Source: Bacillota bacterium (GTDB lineage Bacteria > Bacillota > Clostridia > Christensenellales > UMGS416). Taken from it: DNA of 64,000 nucleotides. The notes below the pieces were generated by a model. The model searched no databases, had not been told where the DNA came from, and worked only from the letters and a program-made list of their open reading frames with translations. The position numbers were made by a program, and so were the translations under genes. Below are positions 1 to 9,348 of the stretch, one piece after another. Every line of letters begins with the position of its first letter. The stretch's first letter is position 1. The stretch covers positions 124,001 to 188,000 of the forward strand of contig JAEYPH010000021.1 of assembly GCA_023410875.1 (NCBI GenBank), written 5' to 3'.

Positions 1-820
1 GGCCCGCACCGGCGGCGACGAATTCTGCATCCTGCTGCCCCGCACCGACGCCGAGGCCGTGCAGAGGGTGTGCGCACGCATTTACGAACTCGGCGCCCAG
101 CGTGAGCTGCAGCTGGGCGGCCGGCCGGCGCACATGAGCATTTCGCTGGGCTTCGCGACCAAGGAATCGCCCCACCAGGAAATCCACAACGTGCTCAAAC
201 AGGCCGAGGACTATATGTACAAGCGCAAGCTGCTGGAAAGCCGCAGCCTGCGCAGCTCCATTTTGTCCTCCTTCAAGAGCACGCTGTACGAAAAGAGCCA
301 CGAGACCGAAGAGCACGCCATGCGGCTGGTGGAACACACGCGGCGCATCGGCCGCGCGCTGCACCTGACCGAGGAGCAGATGGGGGACCTGGAGATGCTG
401 GCCATGCTGCACGACATCGGCAAGATCGCCGTGGACGACAGCATCTTGGCCAAGCCCGGGGCGCTGAGCGAGGAGGAATGGGTGGAAATGCGCAAGCACA
501 CCGAGGTCGGCTATCGCATCGCGCTGGCCTCGCCGGAGCTCATGCACATCGCCGACAGCATATTGGGCCACCACGAGCGCTGGGATGGCAAGGGCTATCC
601 CCAAGGCCTGTCCGGCGAGAGCATCCCCATTTTGGCACGCATCCTATCTGTGGCCGACAGCTACGATGCTATGACCAACGACCGCGTCTATCGCAAGGCC
701 ATCTCCCATGAGCAGGCCGTGATGGAGCTCTTGCAAGGCTCGGGCAAGCAGTTCGATCCCCAGGCGGTGGAGGGGTTCATGCAAGACGAGGATGACATTG
801 CCGGGGGAATGGCGGGATGA
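1..820 (+). CDS. GGDEF + HD-GYP cyclic-di-GMP signalling protein (5' partial)
   Basis: The reading frame is open from base 2, so the start lies outside the window. A GGDEF signature (G-G-D-E-F, bases 11-25) marks the active site of a diguanylate cyclase domain whose N-terminal part is missing. After a short linker comes an HD-GYP phosphodiesterase domain: HDIGK near base 409 supplies the metal-binding His-Asp pair, and HHERWDGKGYP near base 571 holds the GYP signature. By family knowledge GGDEF makes and HD-GYP degrades cyclic di-GMP; both active sites look intact, so either or both activities are possible. The stop codon overlaps an ATGA just before the next gene, suggesting cotranscription. 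Upstream sensory domains cannot be seen. Confidence 0.93.
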   Translation, partial: ARTGGDEFCILLPRTDAEAVQRVCARIYELGAQRELQLGGRPAHMSISLGFATKESPHQEIHNVLKQAEDYMYKRKLLESRSLRSSILSSFKSTLYEKSHETEEHAMRLVEHTRRIGRALHLTEEQMGDLEMLAMLHDIGKIAVDDSILAKPGALSEEEWVEMRKHTEVGYRIALASPELMHIADSILGHHERWDGKGYPQGLSGESIPILARILSVADSYDAMTNDRVYRKAISHEQAVMELLQGSGKQFDPQAVEGFMQDEDDIAGGMAG

Positions 821-837
821 TTGAGGAGGTTCAGCAT

Positions 838-1761
838 ATGTACATCAATCCCTATCAGGACTTAAAGGGCGGAAAGTGGTATAAATCGAACTTCCACACC
901 CATGCGGGAACAGGCGCGGGCACCTGCGGGGTTAACCCCATCGACAAGGTTGTGGAGCTGTACACCGCCAATGGATTCGATATGCTGTGCATTTCCAATC
1001 ACGATTTGTTTTCCGACACTTCGGCCTACACCAGCGACGATATCTTCATGATACCCGGCGTGGAATATTCCTCCACCCCCGGCCCTGTGGCGGGATTCGA
1101 TGAGCACAGGCACATGCTGACGATCGGGGTGGACAGGGCCCTGCATGCCTGCGGCTATCAGGAGGCTATCGACAGGGCGCGGGAGATGGGCGGGTTCACG
1201 ATCATCTGCCACCCGAACTGGATCACCAGGGAATGGTGGAAACGGGAGAGCCTGCTGGCCCTGAAGGGGTATATGGGCCTGGAAGTCATCAATATGCTGA
1301 TCTACCGCCTGCAGGGCTCGGGGCTCGCGACGGATACATGGGATTGGTTGCTCTCGCAGGGCAGGCTGGTCTACGGGTTTGGAAACGACGATTTCCATAT
1401 CTATTCCGATGCCGCGCGCAGCTACAACCTGATTTACTGCACGCAGCGCAGTTACGCTTCCATGAAGGCCGCCGTGGAAAGCGGCGCTCTGTGCGCCTCC
1501 ACGGGCCTGTTGCCCGAATATCTGCTGCTCGAGGGCGATACGATACGGGTCAAGGCGAAGTACCCGGTCGAAACCTATGTCGATACCTTCACCTACCGTT
1601 TCCTCACGGCAGGCGGCAAGGTGCTCTCAGTGCAGCAAGCGCAGGAGGCGCGCTACACGCTGTCCGGGGAGTCCTATGTCCGCGTGGAGGTTCAGGGCGA
1701 AAACGGCGCCATGCTGTTCTTCCAGCCGGTTTATCTGCAGGGGGCCTTGCACCAAGCATAG
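838..1761 (+). CDS. PHP-domain metal-dependent phosphoesterase
   Basis: This protein of about 307 residues has PHP-superfamily metal ligands: FHTHAG near the N-terminus, ISNHD about 35 residues later, a CHPNW motif mid-protein and GNDDFH. The family hydrolyses phosphoesters using a cluster of two or three metals. The substrate is not evident; histidinol phosphate and nucleotides are both known in the family. The C-terminal ~90 residues look like an appended beta-rich domain. An ATG at 817 overlaps the preceding stop, but the strong GAGGAGG at 824-830 fits the ATG at 838, so I chose that start. The gene is probably cotranscribed with the upstream cyclic-di-GMP protein. Confidence 0.85.
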   Translation: MYINPYQDLKGGKWYKSNFHTHAGTGAGTCGVNPIDKVVELYTANGFDMLCISNHDLFSDTSAYTSDDIFMIPGVEYSSTPGPVAGFDEHRHMLTIGVDRALHACGYQEAIDRAREMGGFTIICHPNWITREWWKRESLLALKGYMGLEVINMLIYRLQGSGLATDTWDWLLSQGRLVYGFGNDDFHIYSDAARSYNLIYCTQRSYASMKAAVESGALCASTGLLPEYLLLEGDTIRVKAKYPVETYVDTFTYRFLTAGGKVLSVQQAQEARYTLSGESYVRVEVQGENGAMLFFQPVYLQGALHQA

Positions 1762-1801
1762 TCTGCGACCACGACTACCGCAAGAATATGTCAGCAAAAA
1801 G

Positions 1802-1840
1802 CGGAAGCATTGTTTTCGTGGAGACAATGCTTCCGTTTTC
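1802..1840. terminator. Bidirectional terminator hairpin
   Basis: A 12-bp perfect stem (1802-1813 with 1824-1835) and a 10-nt loop are followed by TTTT on the plus strand and preceded by an A-rich run that serves the minus strand. It sits between the convergent PHP and DUF1540 genes. Confidence 0.8.
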
Positions 1841-1857
1841 GGTTCTATGATGTTTTG

Positions 1858-2025
1858 TTATTGCTTTGTGAATGTAGCGCAGTCGGTCTGTTCGGCGGTA
1901 CTGGCATCGCGGGGCTGCACTTCGATTTGAGCCGCCGTGCAGTGGTCACCCTGCATATAGTAGTAGCAGGTGTTTACGTGGCACTTGATTCCGGTGTTGG
2001 GTCCGGGCATCTTCTGGGCTTTCAT
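1858..2025 (-). CDS. Small DUF1540 cysteine-containing protein
   Basis: The frame encodes 55 residues starting MKAQKMPGPN. It matches the DUF1540 pattern: G-I-K-C-x-V-x-x-C, a tyrosine cluster, C-T-A-A-x-I-x-V, then T-D-C-A-T-F close to the C-terminus. The four cysteines probably bind a metal, though DUF1540 has no established function; such proteins are common in spore-forming Clostridia. GGAGG lies about 9 nt upstream of the ATG. It ends against the shared terminator at 1802-1840. Confidence 0.85.
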   Translation of the reverse strand: MKAQKMPGPNTGIKCHVNTCYYYMQGDHCTAAQIEVQPRDASTAEQTDCATFTKQ

Positions 2026-2128
2026 GGCAAAAGGCCTCCGTTTTTATCGTTTTCAGGTATGACCCCTGATTCGCGATTAGTATGGAAACGGAAAAGGCCT
2101 CTTATGCACAAAAAAACTTTAGCTCCTT

Positions 2129-5100
2129 CTATTTCCCCGTCTTGACGCACGCCTCCCCGACCAGATCGGTCAAGTCCTGCATCAAGTCATCGTTGACCCG
2201 CACCCATCTGTCCCGCGCCAGCAGGAAGTCCTTGCCGGCGTCGTCGTCGCGCACATACACTGGGCAAGCGCCGGGATATTTCTTGAGCACGCCCTGGAAG
2301 GTGTCGCGGGCGAAGGAGCATGTACCCTTGGGCAGATGCACATAGAGCTTGGACGCGCCGCCCTGGCGGGCCAGCGGGCGGACCACGTCGGCTACAACCT
2401 TGCCGGCCTCCTCCTCGCGGAAGCTGGCCCGGCCGCTGACGGCGATGACTTGGTCCAGCTCCAGCAGCCGCCCGCAGCGCTGCATGGTCTTGGGGAACAC
2501 GATGACCTCCACGGTGCCGTAAAGGTCTTCCAGCGTCAGAAAGCACATCATGTCGTTGCTCTTGGTCGCTTTGGTCATCTTGCCGGCGATGATGCCGGCG
2601 ATCTCGACCTTCTGACCATCGGCCAGGGCAAAAGCGCTTTCTCCCGCATCACTCTCCTCCCCTTCCTGCACGGCAAAATGGGAGCTGTTGATGTCAAAGG
2701 CGGCCAGCTCCTCCTCATAATCCTCCAAAGGATGGCCGGTGATGTAGATGCCGGTCATCTCCTTTTCCATCTTGAGCAGCGTGCGCCGGGGAAGCTCCGA
2801 CACCTGGGGCAGGTGGTGCGACAGCGTAACCGTGGCCGCGCCAGCCTCAAAGAGCGACATCTGGCCCTGCAGGTTGTTCTTGCGGGTGCGCTGCACGCCG
2901 TCCATCGTCGGTTCGTATACCGGGATCAGCTGCGCGCGGAAGGCTCCCAGCGAATCGAAGGCGCCGGACTTGATCAGGCTCTCGATCATGCGCTTGTTGA
3001 CGCTGTCGGTGGAGCGGGCGGCGTAGTCGAAGAAGTCGGCGTAAGGCCCCCTGCTGCGTTCGGCGATGAGCTCGGCCACGGCGCCGGCGCCCACGTTCTT
3101 GATGGCCGTAAGGCCAAAGCGTATGTTGCCGCCTTCCACGGAAAAGCCCGTGCGGCTGCGGTTGACATCCGGCGGCAACACCTGTATGCCGCGGTGGCGG
3201 CAGTATTGCACGTAAAGAGCGATCTTGTCGCTGTTGCCCAGCACGCTGTTCATCAGCGCCGCCATGAATTCCACCGGGTAATGCACCTTGAGCCACGCCG
3301 TCCAATAGGCGACCACGGCATACGCCACGGCGTGGGGCTTGGGGAAGGCATATTCGGCAAAGTCCACCATCTGCTCGAAAACGCGCTTGGCCACGTCCTC
3401 GGGCACGCCGTTGCGGATGGCGCCGGGCACGACGAGCTTGCCGTTTTCCTCCAGGCCATAGATGAAGTACTGTCGTTCCTTCTCCATGACGCTCATCTTC
3501 TTCTTGGCCATGGCGCGGCGCACGAGATCGCTGCGGCCCCAGGAATACCCTGCCATGTCGCGCACGATCTGCATGACCTGCTCCTGGTAGACCATGCAGC
3601 CGTGGGTGATGCTCAGCACGTTCTCCAGTATCGGGTGGTCGTAGCGCACGCCGGCGGGGTTGCGCTTGCCCTCGATGAAGCGGGGGATGCTATCCATGGG
3701 GCCGGGGCGGTACAGCGATATGCCGTTGTAGATGTCCTCAAAGCAGCTGGGGTGCAGTTCCTTCAAAAAGGCGCGCATGCCGGCGCTCTCCATCTGGAAG
3801 ATGCCGTCGGTGTCTCCGGAGGCGATGATCTTGTAGACCTCCGGGTCCTCGAAATCCAGCGAACCCACGTCCAGCGCGATGCCGCGGTCCTCCCGGACCA
3901 TTTCCAGCGCGTCGCGGATGACCGTCAGCGTGCGCAGGCCCAGGAAGTCCATCTTGAGCAGGCCCAGCTCCTCGATGTTGCCCATGGGGAACTGGGTCGT
4001 CAGCACATCGCCGTTGCGGTTGAGCGGAATGTGGTCGGTCAGCGGCAGGCGGCTGATGACGACGCCGGCGGCGTGGGTGCTGGCGTGGCGGGGCAGGCCC
4101 TCCAGCTTGCGGCCCATGTCGATAAGCCTGCGCACCTTCTCGTCTTCCCCAGCCAGTTCCAGCAGCTCCTTATTCATGGCCAGCGCCTTCTCGATGGTCA
4201 TGCCCAGCTGCCAGGGGATCATCTTGGCGATGCGGTCCACCTCGCCATAGGTCATGTTGAGCACCCGGCCCACATCCCGCAGCACGGCGCGGGCGGCCAT
4301 GGTGCCAAAGGTGATGATCTGGGCCACGTGGTCGGCGCCGTATTTGCGCACAACGTAATCGATGACCTCGCCGCGGTGCACATAGCAGAAGTCGATGTCG
4401 ATGTCGGGCATGCTGATGCGTTCGGGGTTCAGGAAGCGCTCGAACACCAGATTGTATTTGATCGGATCGACCTCGGTAATGTTCAGGCAGTAGGCGACCA
4501 TGCTGCCGGCGGAGCTGCCGCGGCCGGGGCCCACGATGATGCCGTGATCCTTGGCGAATCGCACGAAATCCCACACGATCAAAAAGTAATCGGTGTACCC
4601 CATCTGGGCGATGACGCCGAGCTCATAGTCCAGCCGCTCCCGCAGCTGTTCCATGTCCAGGCGGTCCGCGCCGTATTTGCGCGCAAGGCCCTGCTCGCAC
4701 AGCTCCCGCAGATAGTCCCGGTGGGTCTTGCCCTCCGGCGCCTCATAGTTGGGCAGGTGCGTGGTGCCAAAGTCGAAGGCAAAGTTGCAGCGGGCAGCGA
4801 TGTCCGCCGTGTTGGCGATGGCGTCGGGCACATAGCGGAACAGCTCCGCCATCTCCTCGGGGGATTTCAGGTAGAACTCCTGGGTCTCAAAGCGCATGCG
4901 GTCGGTCTCGTCCACGGTGCGCTGGGTCTGTATGCACATCAGCACGTCCTGCGCCTCTGCGTCGTCGCGGCTGACGTAGTGGATGTCGTTGGTGGCCGCC
5001 AGCGGGATGCCCAGCTCCCGGGCCAGCCTCACCTGCAGCGGCAGTATTGTGCGCTGCTCGGGCAGGCCGTGGTCCTGCAGCTCGATGTAGAAGTTGCCCT

Positions 5101-5596
5101 GGCCGAAAATGCCATTGAGGCGCAGGGCGATCTGTTTGGCCGTGTCATAGCGGCCATCGCTCAAGGCCCGCTGCACATCGCCGGCCAGGCAGGCCGACAG
5201 GCAAATCAGGCCCTCGGAGTATTGCTCCAGCAGCTCATAATCCACACGGGGTTTGTAATAGAAGCCGTCGATGAAGCCGATGCTTACGAGCTTGCACAGG
5301 TTGTGGTAGCCCCGCTCGTCGCGGGCCAGCAGAATCAGGTGGCCGGCTTCCTTATCCTGGTTCTCCTTGTCGGTGTGGCGGCGGGCGGAGGTATACACCT
5401 CGCAGCCGATGATGGGCTTGATGCCGGCTGCTTTGCAAGCTTTAAAAAAATCGATAACGCCGTACATGACGCCGTGGTCCGTGATGGCCAGAGCGTCCAT
5501 GCCCATGGCTTTTGCGCCGGCCACAAGATCTTTGATGCGGGCGGCGCCGTCCAGCAGGCTGTATTCGGTGTGTACATGCAGATGGGTGAAGGGCAT
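2129..5596 (-). CDS. dnaE: DNA polymerase III alpha subunit DnaE
   Basis: This 1155-residue protein is close in length to E. coli DnaE (1160). It begins with a PHP domain (HLHVHTEYSLLDGAARI from residue 5). The catalytic core contains PDIDIDF near residue 395 and GPGRGSSAGS before it. Downstream are the finger and helix-hairpin-helix regions, then an OB-fold (IAGIIAGKMTKATKSNDMM region) near residue 990. There is no inserted exonuclease domain, so it is the DnaE type and not PolC; in Bacillota DnaE usually works beside PolC. I chose MPFTHLHVHT as the start because it is preceded by an AAAGAAAGAG ribosome site and begins the PHP domain as in relatives. The gene is transcribed away from the CARDB gene. 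Confidence 0.97.
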   Translation of the reverse strand: MPFTHLHVHTEYSLLDGAARIKDLVAGAKAMGMDALAITDHGVMYGVIDFFKACKAAGIKPIIGCEVYTSARRHTDKENQDKEAGHLILLARDERGYHNLCKLVSIGFIDGFYYKPRVDYELLEQYSEGLICLSACLAGDVQRALSDGRYDTAKQIALRLNGIFGQGNFYIELQDHGLPEQRTILPLQVRLARELGIPLAATNDIHYVSRDDAEAQDVLMCIQTQRTVDETDRMRFETQEFYLKSPEEMAELFRYVPDAIANTADIAARCNFAFDFGTTHLPNYEAPEGKTHRDYLRELCEQGLARKYGADRLDMEQLRERLDYELGVIAQMGYTDYFLIVWDFVRFAKDHGIIVGPGRGSSAGSMVAYCLNITEVDPIKYNLVFERFLNPERISMPDIDIDFCYVHRGEVIDYVVRKYGADHVAQIITFGTMAARAVLRDVGRVLNMTYGEVDRIAKMIPWQLGMTIEKALAMNKELLELAGEDEKVRRLIDMGRKLEGLPRHASTHAAGVVISRLPLTDHIPLNRNGDVLTTQFPMGNIEELGLLKMDFLGLRTLTVIRDALEMVREDRGIALDVGSLDFEDPEVYKIIASGDTDGIFQMESAGMRAFLKELHPSCFEDIYNGISLYRPGPMDSIPRFIEGKRNPAGVRYDHPILENVLSITHGCMVYQEQVMQIVRDMAGYSWGRSDLVRRAMAKKKMSVMEKERQYFIYGLEENGKLVVPGAIRNGVPEDVAKRVFEQMVDFAEYAFPKPHAVAYAVVAYWTAWLKVHYPVEFMAALMNSVLGNSDKIALYVQYCRHRGIQVLPPDVNRSRTGFSVEGGNIRFGLTAIKNVGAGAVAELIAERSRGPYADFFDYAARSTDSVNKRMIESLIKSGAFDSLGAFRAQLIPVYEPTMDGVQRTRKNNLQGQMSLFEAGAATVTLSHHLPQVSELPRRTLLKMEKEMTGIYITGHPLEDYEEELAAFDINSSHFAVQEGEESDAGESAFALADGQKVEIAGIIAGKMTKATKSNDMMCFLTLEDLYGTVEVIVFPKTMQRCGRLLELDQVIAVSGRASFREEEAGKVVADVVRPLARQGGASKLYVHLPKGTCSFARDTFQGVLKKYPGACPVYVRDDDAGKDFLLARDRWVRVNDDLMQDLTDLVGEACVKTGK

Positions 5597-5697
5597 TTCA
5601 AACTCTTTCTTTGTCGTCCGTTTCGCGGGCAACACCCCGCTCATCCATTTTACCACACGAGGCATCCAGCAGGAACAGACCCCGCCGCAAACCTGTT

Positions 5698-5726
5698 TTG
5701 GAAAATGAGGTTTTATGATGTATAAT
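5698..5726 (+). promoter_or_regulatory. Strong sigma-A promoter
   Basis: TTGGAA (5698-5703), a 17-bp spacer ending in TG, and a perfect TATAAT (5721-5726). It lies 34 bp upstream of the CARDB-like gene and between divergent genes. Confidence 0.75.
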
Positions 5727-5759
5727 AATTCTATATTACTGTTTTTGTCGGAGGTTCCT

Positions 5760-7109
5760 ATGGCTGTTTCTACCCGGCGCGGCAGACACAGCAAAAAGCG
5801 CTTTCCCTGGTCCATCGTAGGCGCGGTGGCGCTGGCAGTGCTGCTGCTGGCCGGGTCAGCGCTGCTGTATCTATTTGTATTGCGGGGCCACGTGGCGGCC
5901 GCCGGCCTTTCGCTGTCTCAGGCCACCGTTACACCGGAGCAGGGCGTGGTGGCCACCGTGCGGCTGGAGAACCGCGGGTGGCTGGACGGCGACTATCGCG
6001 TCGCCGTGCTCATGGACGGCCAGGAAAAGGCCGGGCAGGACGTCACGCTCAAGGGCCGGGAGACCCGCGACGTCGCGATCAACCTGATCGATATCCCCGC
6101 CGGCAGCCACAAGGTCGGCATAGCAAACCTAAGCCAAGACCTCAGGGTACTCCTGCCCGCCGCCTTTGAGGTTATCCACTTTTGGACGGAGACCCCCACC
6201 TGCATGGTGGGCGAGAACGCCGTGTTCAAGGCCTCCATCCGCAACACCGGCGAGATTGCGGGCAACTACACCGCGACCGCCGTATTGGACGGCAGCCTGA
6301 TCCCCCCGCAGACGGTGCGGATAGAGCCCGGCGCCACCGTGGAACTGCAGATTCCCGTTACGCGCCCCGAGGCCGGCGCCCATGTGGCGGAACTGGAGAA
6401 CGCCAGCGCAAGCATACAGGTGCTGCGCCCCGCCAGCATCCACGCGACGGAACTGATCGCACAAAAATACACCGAGGCCGGCAAGGACGCGCAGTTGACG
6501 GCTCTCGTGACCAATTCCGGCGATGTCGAGGGCGCCTATGAACTCAAGCTGCTGGTGAACGGCAAGGTGCAGCAAACCAAAGACGTGACCGTGCAGGGCC
6601 AGCAGACCCTGCGGGTGACGCTGACGCTGACGCTTGCCAACACGGGCAAATATGAGCTGCAGGCCGGCGAGGCCCCTGTGCAGACGGTATATGCCGTCAA
6701 GATCGGGCGGCCCAACAACAGCACGCTGCTGGTGAAAAAGGCCAATGGCGGCTCCGGCAAGCTCACGCTGGTCAACAATTATGAACAGGACGCCGTATTC
6801 ATTCTGGCCAGCGCCAAGGACCCCAAGACGCCGCTGCTCAGCGTGTATGTGCGGGGCAAGAGCAAGGCCAACAACGTCAAAATCAAGGATGGCGACTACA
6901 TCGTCTTCTATTCGCTGGGAGCGGACTTTGACACCGCTTCCAGAAGATTCACAAAGAATGCGATATACAGCCGCTTCACTGACCCGATCAACTACAAGAC
7001 CACAAAAAAGAGCGGATACATCTATTATTCCACGTGGACGATCACGCTCAAATCCTCCGAAGGCAACGCGACGACCGACATTGTGCCGGAAGAACAGTTT
7101 CCCGATTAG
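5760..7109 (+). CDS. Membrane-anchored CARDB-like surface protein
   Basis: The 449-residue protein has a basic N-terminus (TRRGRHSKKR), one transmembrane helix around residues 15-38 and a large predicted extracellular part. That part holds about three Ig-like CARDB-type domains, recognisable from repeated 'N-x-G-x-x-x-G-x-Y' strands (residues ~60-330), followed by a separate C-terminal domain of ~110 residues rich in Lys, Tyr and Ser that I do not recognise. CARDB domains usually act as adhesion or spacer modules. The ATG at 5760 is preceded by GGAGG and is preferred over an ATG at 5715, which lies inside the promoter region. It appears monocistronic. Confidence 0.75.
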   Translation: MAVSTRRGRHSKKRFPWSIVGAVALAVLLLAGSALLYLFVLRGHVAAAGLSLSQATVTPEQGVVATVRLENRGWLDGDYRVAVLMDGQEKAGQDVTLKGRETRDVAINLIDIPAGSHKVGIANLSQDLRVLLPAAFEVIHFWTETPTCMVGENAVFKASIRNTGEIAGNYTATAVLDGSLIPPQTVRIEPGATVELQIPVTRPEAGAHVAELENASASIQVLRPASIHATELIAQKYTEAGKDAQLTALVTNSGDVEGAYELKLLVNGKVQQTKDVTVQGQQTLRVTLTLTLANTGKYELQAGEAPVQTVYAVKIGRPNNSTLLVKKANGGSGKLTLVNNYEQDAVFILASAKDPKTPLLSVYVRGKSKANNVKIKDGDYIVFYSLGADFDTASRRFTKNAIYSRFTDPINYKTTKKSGYIYYSTWTITLKSSEGNATTDIVPEEQFPD

Positions 7110-7126
7110 CCGGAATCGGTATCGAA

Positions 7127-7161
7127 CAGTGGAGCGGGCGCATCACGCACCCGCTCCACTG
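7127..7161. terminator. Intergenic hairpin between convergent genes
   Basis: A 12-bp perfect stem (7127-7138 with 7150-7161) with no clear T tract on either side. It separates the CARDB gene from the histidine kinase and may act as a weak bidirectional terminator. Confidence 0.5.
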
Positions 7162-7181
7162 TAATAACGACTGTTTATAAT

Positions 7182-9122
7182 CTATACTAAGAATATATCG
7201 GAAAACTCCATTTCCGCCTTTTTCTTCACCGGCAGCCCTTCCACAACAAAGTTTTCCTCGCCCGCCTTTGCTTCCACAACTGGCAGCTCAACAAAAAATG
7301 TCGAACCTTTCCCAGGCGCGCTGGTAAGCCAGATTCTCCCATTCATCAGTTCAACGAGTGCTTTTGATAAGGAAAGCCCTATCCCGCATCCATCATAGTC
7401 CCTTGTCATGGTGGTGTTCACGCGTCTGAACCGTTCAAAAATGATCGCTTGCTTATCCTCGGGTATCCCCTCACCGTTGTCACATACGGCAATCAGGATT
7501 CTGGTATGATCCGTTTGGAGGCTCACTGAAATCTGCCCATTCATTTGCGTGTGCTTAATGGCATTGGACAGCAGATTTAATACGATCCTCTCCAGTTTTT
7601 CATTGTCCAGAGAAACATCATGCACATCGCAGCTTTCCGCATATTGCACAGATATACCCTTGTCTTGTGCAAAGCATTTCACCGAATCCACCAAGTCCCT
7701 GATTGTCTTCGTGATATCCGTTCTTTGCAGTCTTTCTGTCATGAACCCTGCATCGATCTTTGTCAGGTCCAGCAAATTGCTGATGAGCTTTAACATTCGA
7801 TGGACGTTCTGTTTCACAACCGATATATCATACTGTATTTTATTTTTAAACTGGCAATTCGCTTGACCGAAATGAACATTGATCAAATCGATGGCCAACA
7901 ATATGATGGCCAACGGCGTTTTAAATTCATGGGATATGTTCGCAAAAAAATCTATTATGAGCTGGTTCTTCTCTTGCAACTGTAGTTCAAGCTCTTTGCG
8001 CTTTGTTATGTCCGTGCCGGCCCCATACATTTTTACCGGTCTGCCATTCCCATCATACGTTATCTTGATACGAGCCAGTACCCAAATATATGAGCCTTTG
8101 GCTGTTTTGATCCTGTATTCCGATTCACATCGTTCCATTCTCGAAGCAAATGCAGCATTGACAATGGATCTGATCCTTTCCCTATCGTCCGAATGTATTG
8201 TGCAGGCATCAGAATCGAATTCCTCTTTCGGAGACAAATGTTCAGTTCCACGCAGTAGTTTCCACTTTCTTGAGTAAAAGATTAGGTGATTCTGAACATC
8301 AATAACCCACGACCCATCAGAAGCGCCATCCAGGATTTCCAGCAACTCCTTTTCCCGCTGGATGGAATCCTGAGCGTCTTTCATGAGCTGCTCTTGCATT
8401 TCCACGTTTTTACGATTGGTAATGTCGTAATTGATGCCCAGCATATACGGGACACCCGCGTTGTCCAGCACAACCACGCCTTCCGCCAAGATCCAGACGG
8501 TCGATTCATCGTTGAGTATTCTTCGGTATTCGCACCGATACTGCCTCCTGTTTTGTTTGGCTTGCTGCAGTTCCGCGTACATCCGGTCATGGTCCTCCGG
8601 ATGCACCCCCTGCAGGCTCTCTGCTACGGATTTGTTGTGCCACTTTTCCGGCATATTGGGCGAACTGTATATCGTTGACATCTGGTCTGAAATGAAGTCC
8701 CATTTCCAAAAACCGATTCCCGTTGCATCGATTGCCAAATGCAGCATTTGATCTGTGGTTTGTTGCGTTTCCATCGCATGCTTTCGGTCGGTTATGTTGC
8801 GGAAATAGACTTCCAAACCCCCGGTTTGCGTTGGGAATGCGTCTGTCTCTACATAGCTTTTCAAATATAGAGAAAAGGTCTCAAATGATACAGGGGTCCT
8901 GTTCACCATTGCTCTAATGAGCTCCTGGCTGCCCTTGATCTGGCGGTATCCCGGAAACAGATCCCAAAGCACAAAACCAATGAGTTCGCTGCGCTTCTTC
9001 TGCCAACTCCATTGCGCTCGTTTATTGGCGTATACAATACGCCATTCAGAATCTACCGCAAAAAAGGAATCCGACATGTTTTCCAGGATCTGCTGAGACT
9101 GCTCACAATATGTATATGACAT
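7182..9122 (-). CDS. Soluble multi-PAS sensor histidine kinase
   Basis: This ~646-residue protein has no membrane segment. Three PAS/PAC units (roughly residues 15-115, 125-235 and 255-375) precede a HisKA dimerisation domain with the phosphoacceptor in SHEFKTP (His ~398) and a HATPase_c domain with N-box NLLSNAIKHT and G1 box VCDNGEGIP. The PAS domains suggest sensing of an intracellular ligand or redox state. No response regulator is adjacent, so it is an orphan in this window. I prefer the ATG at 9120-9122 because GGTGAG sits just upstream; a GTG 9 nt earlier is possible. It is divergent from the chemoreceptor. Confidence 0.9.
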   Translation of the reverse strand: MSYTYCEQSQQILENMSDSFFAVDSEWRIVYANKRAQWSWQKKRSELIGFVLWDLFPGYRQIKGSQELIRAMVNRTPVSFETFSLYLKSYVETDAFPTQTGGLEVYFRNITDRKHAMETQQTTDQMLHLAIDATGIGFWKWDFISDQMSTIYSSPNMPEKWHNKSVAESLQGVHPEDHDRMYAELQQAKQNRRQYRCEYRRILNDESTVWILAEGVVVLDNAGVPYMLGINYDITNRKNVEMQEQLMKDAQDSIQREKELLEILDGASDGSWVIDVQNHLIFYSRKWKLLRGTEHLSPKEEFDSDACTIHSDDRERIRSIVNAAFASRMERCESEYRIKTAKGSYIWVLARIKITYDGNGRPVKMYGAGTDITKRKELELQLQEKNQLIIDFFANISHEFKTPLAIILLAIDLINVHFGQANCQFKNKIQYDISVVKQNVHRMLKLISNLLDLTKIDAGFMTERLQRTDITKTIRDLVDSVKCFAQDKGISVQYAESCDVHDVSLDNEKLERIVLNLLSNAIKHTQMNGQISVSLQTDHTRILIAVCDNGEGIPEDKQAIIFERFRRVNTTMTRDYDGCGIGLSLSKALVELMNGRIWLTSAPGKGSTFFVELPVVEAKAGEENFVVEGLPVKKKAEMEFSDIFLV

Positions 9123-9225
9123 AGTACTCACCGCCCAATTTATGTCAAATATCGTGTAAATACATTATACATCACATTAGTGCACTTTCATATATAAAGA
9201 AACTTTTGTCTTTCAAGTCGTATTT

Positions 9226-9278
9226 TGTCGAATTGTGTCTTATTACGATTTTCATGAAAATTATGTTAGGATTTGTCG
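9226..9278. promoter_or_regulatory. Two Spo0A-box-like sites upstream of chemoreceptor
   Basis: TGTCGAA occurs at 9226-9232 and 9272-9278, both embedded in TTTGTCGAA contexts, between the divergent kinase and chemoreceptor genes. This is the published 0A-box core (TGNCGAA). Binding by Spo0A is inference; spo0A is not in the window. Confidence 0.45.
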
Positions 9279-9348
9279 AATCGGTGGTATATCTGCTTTG
9301 ACTTTCGAAGTTCAACCGTCTGCGCAAAAAAGCTATGGAGGTACTACA

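Noticed and set aside
2336..5725. A 1129-codon open frame opposite dnaE
   Set aside because: The dnaE frame has every family motif; the opposite frame is His/Ala/Val-rich with no domain and is explained by codon composition.
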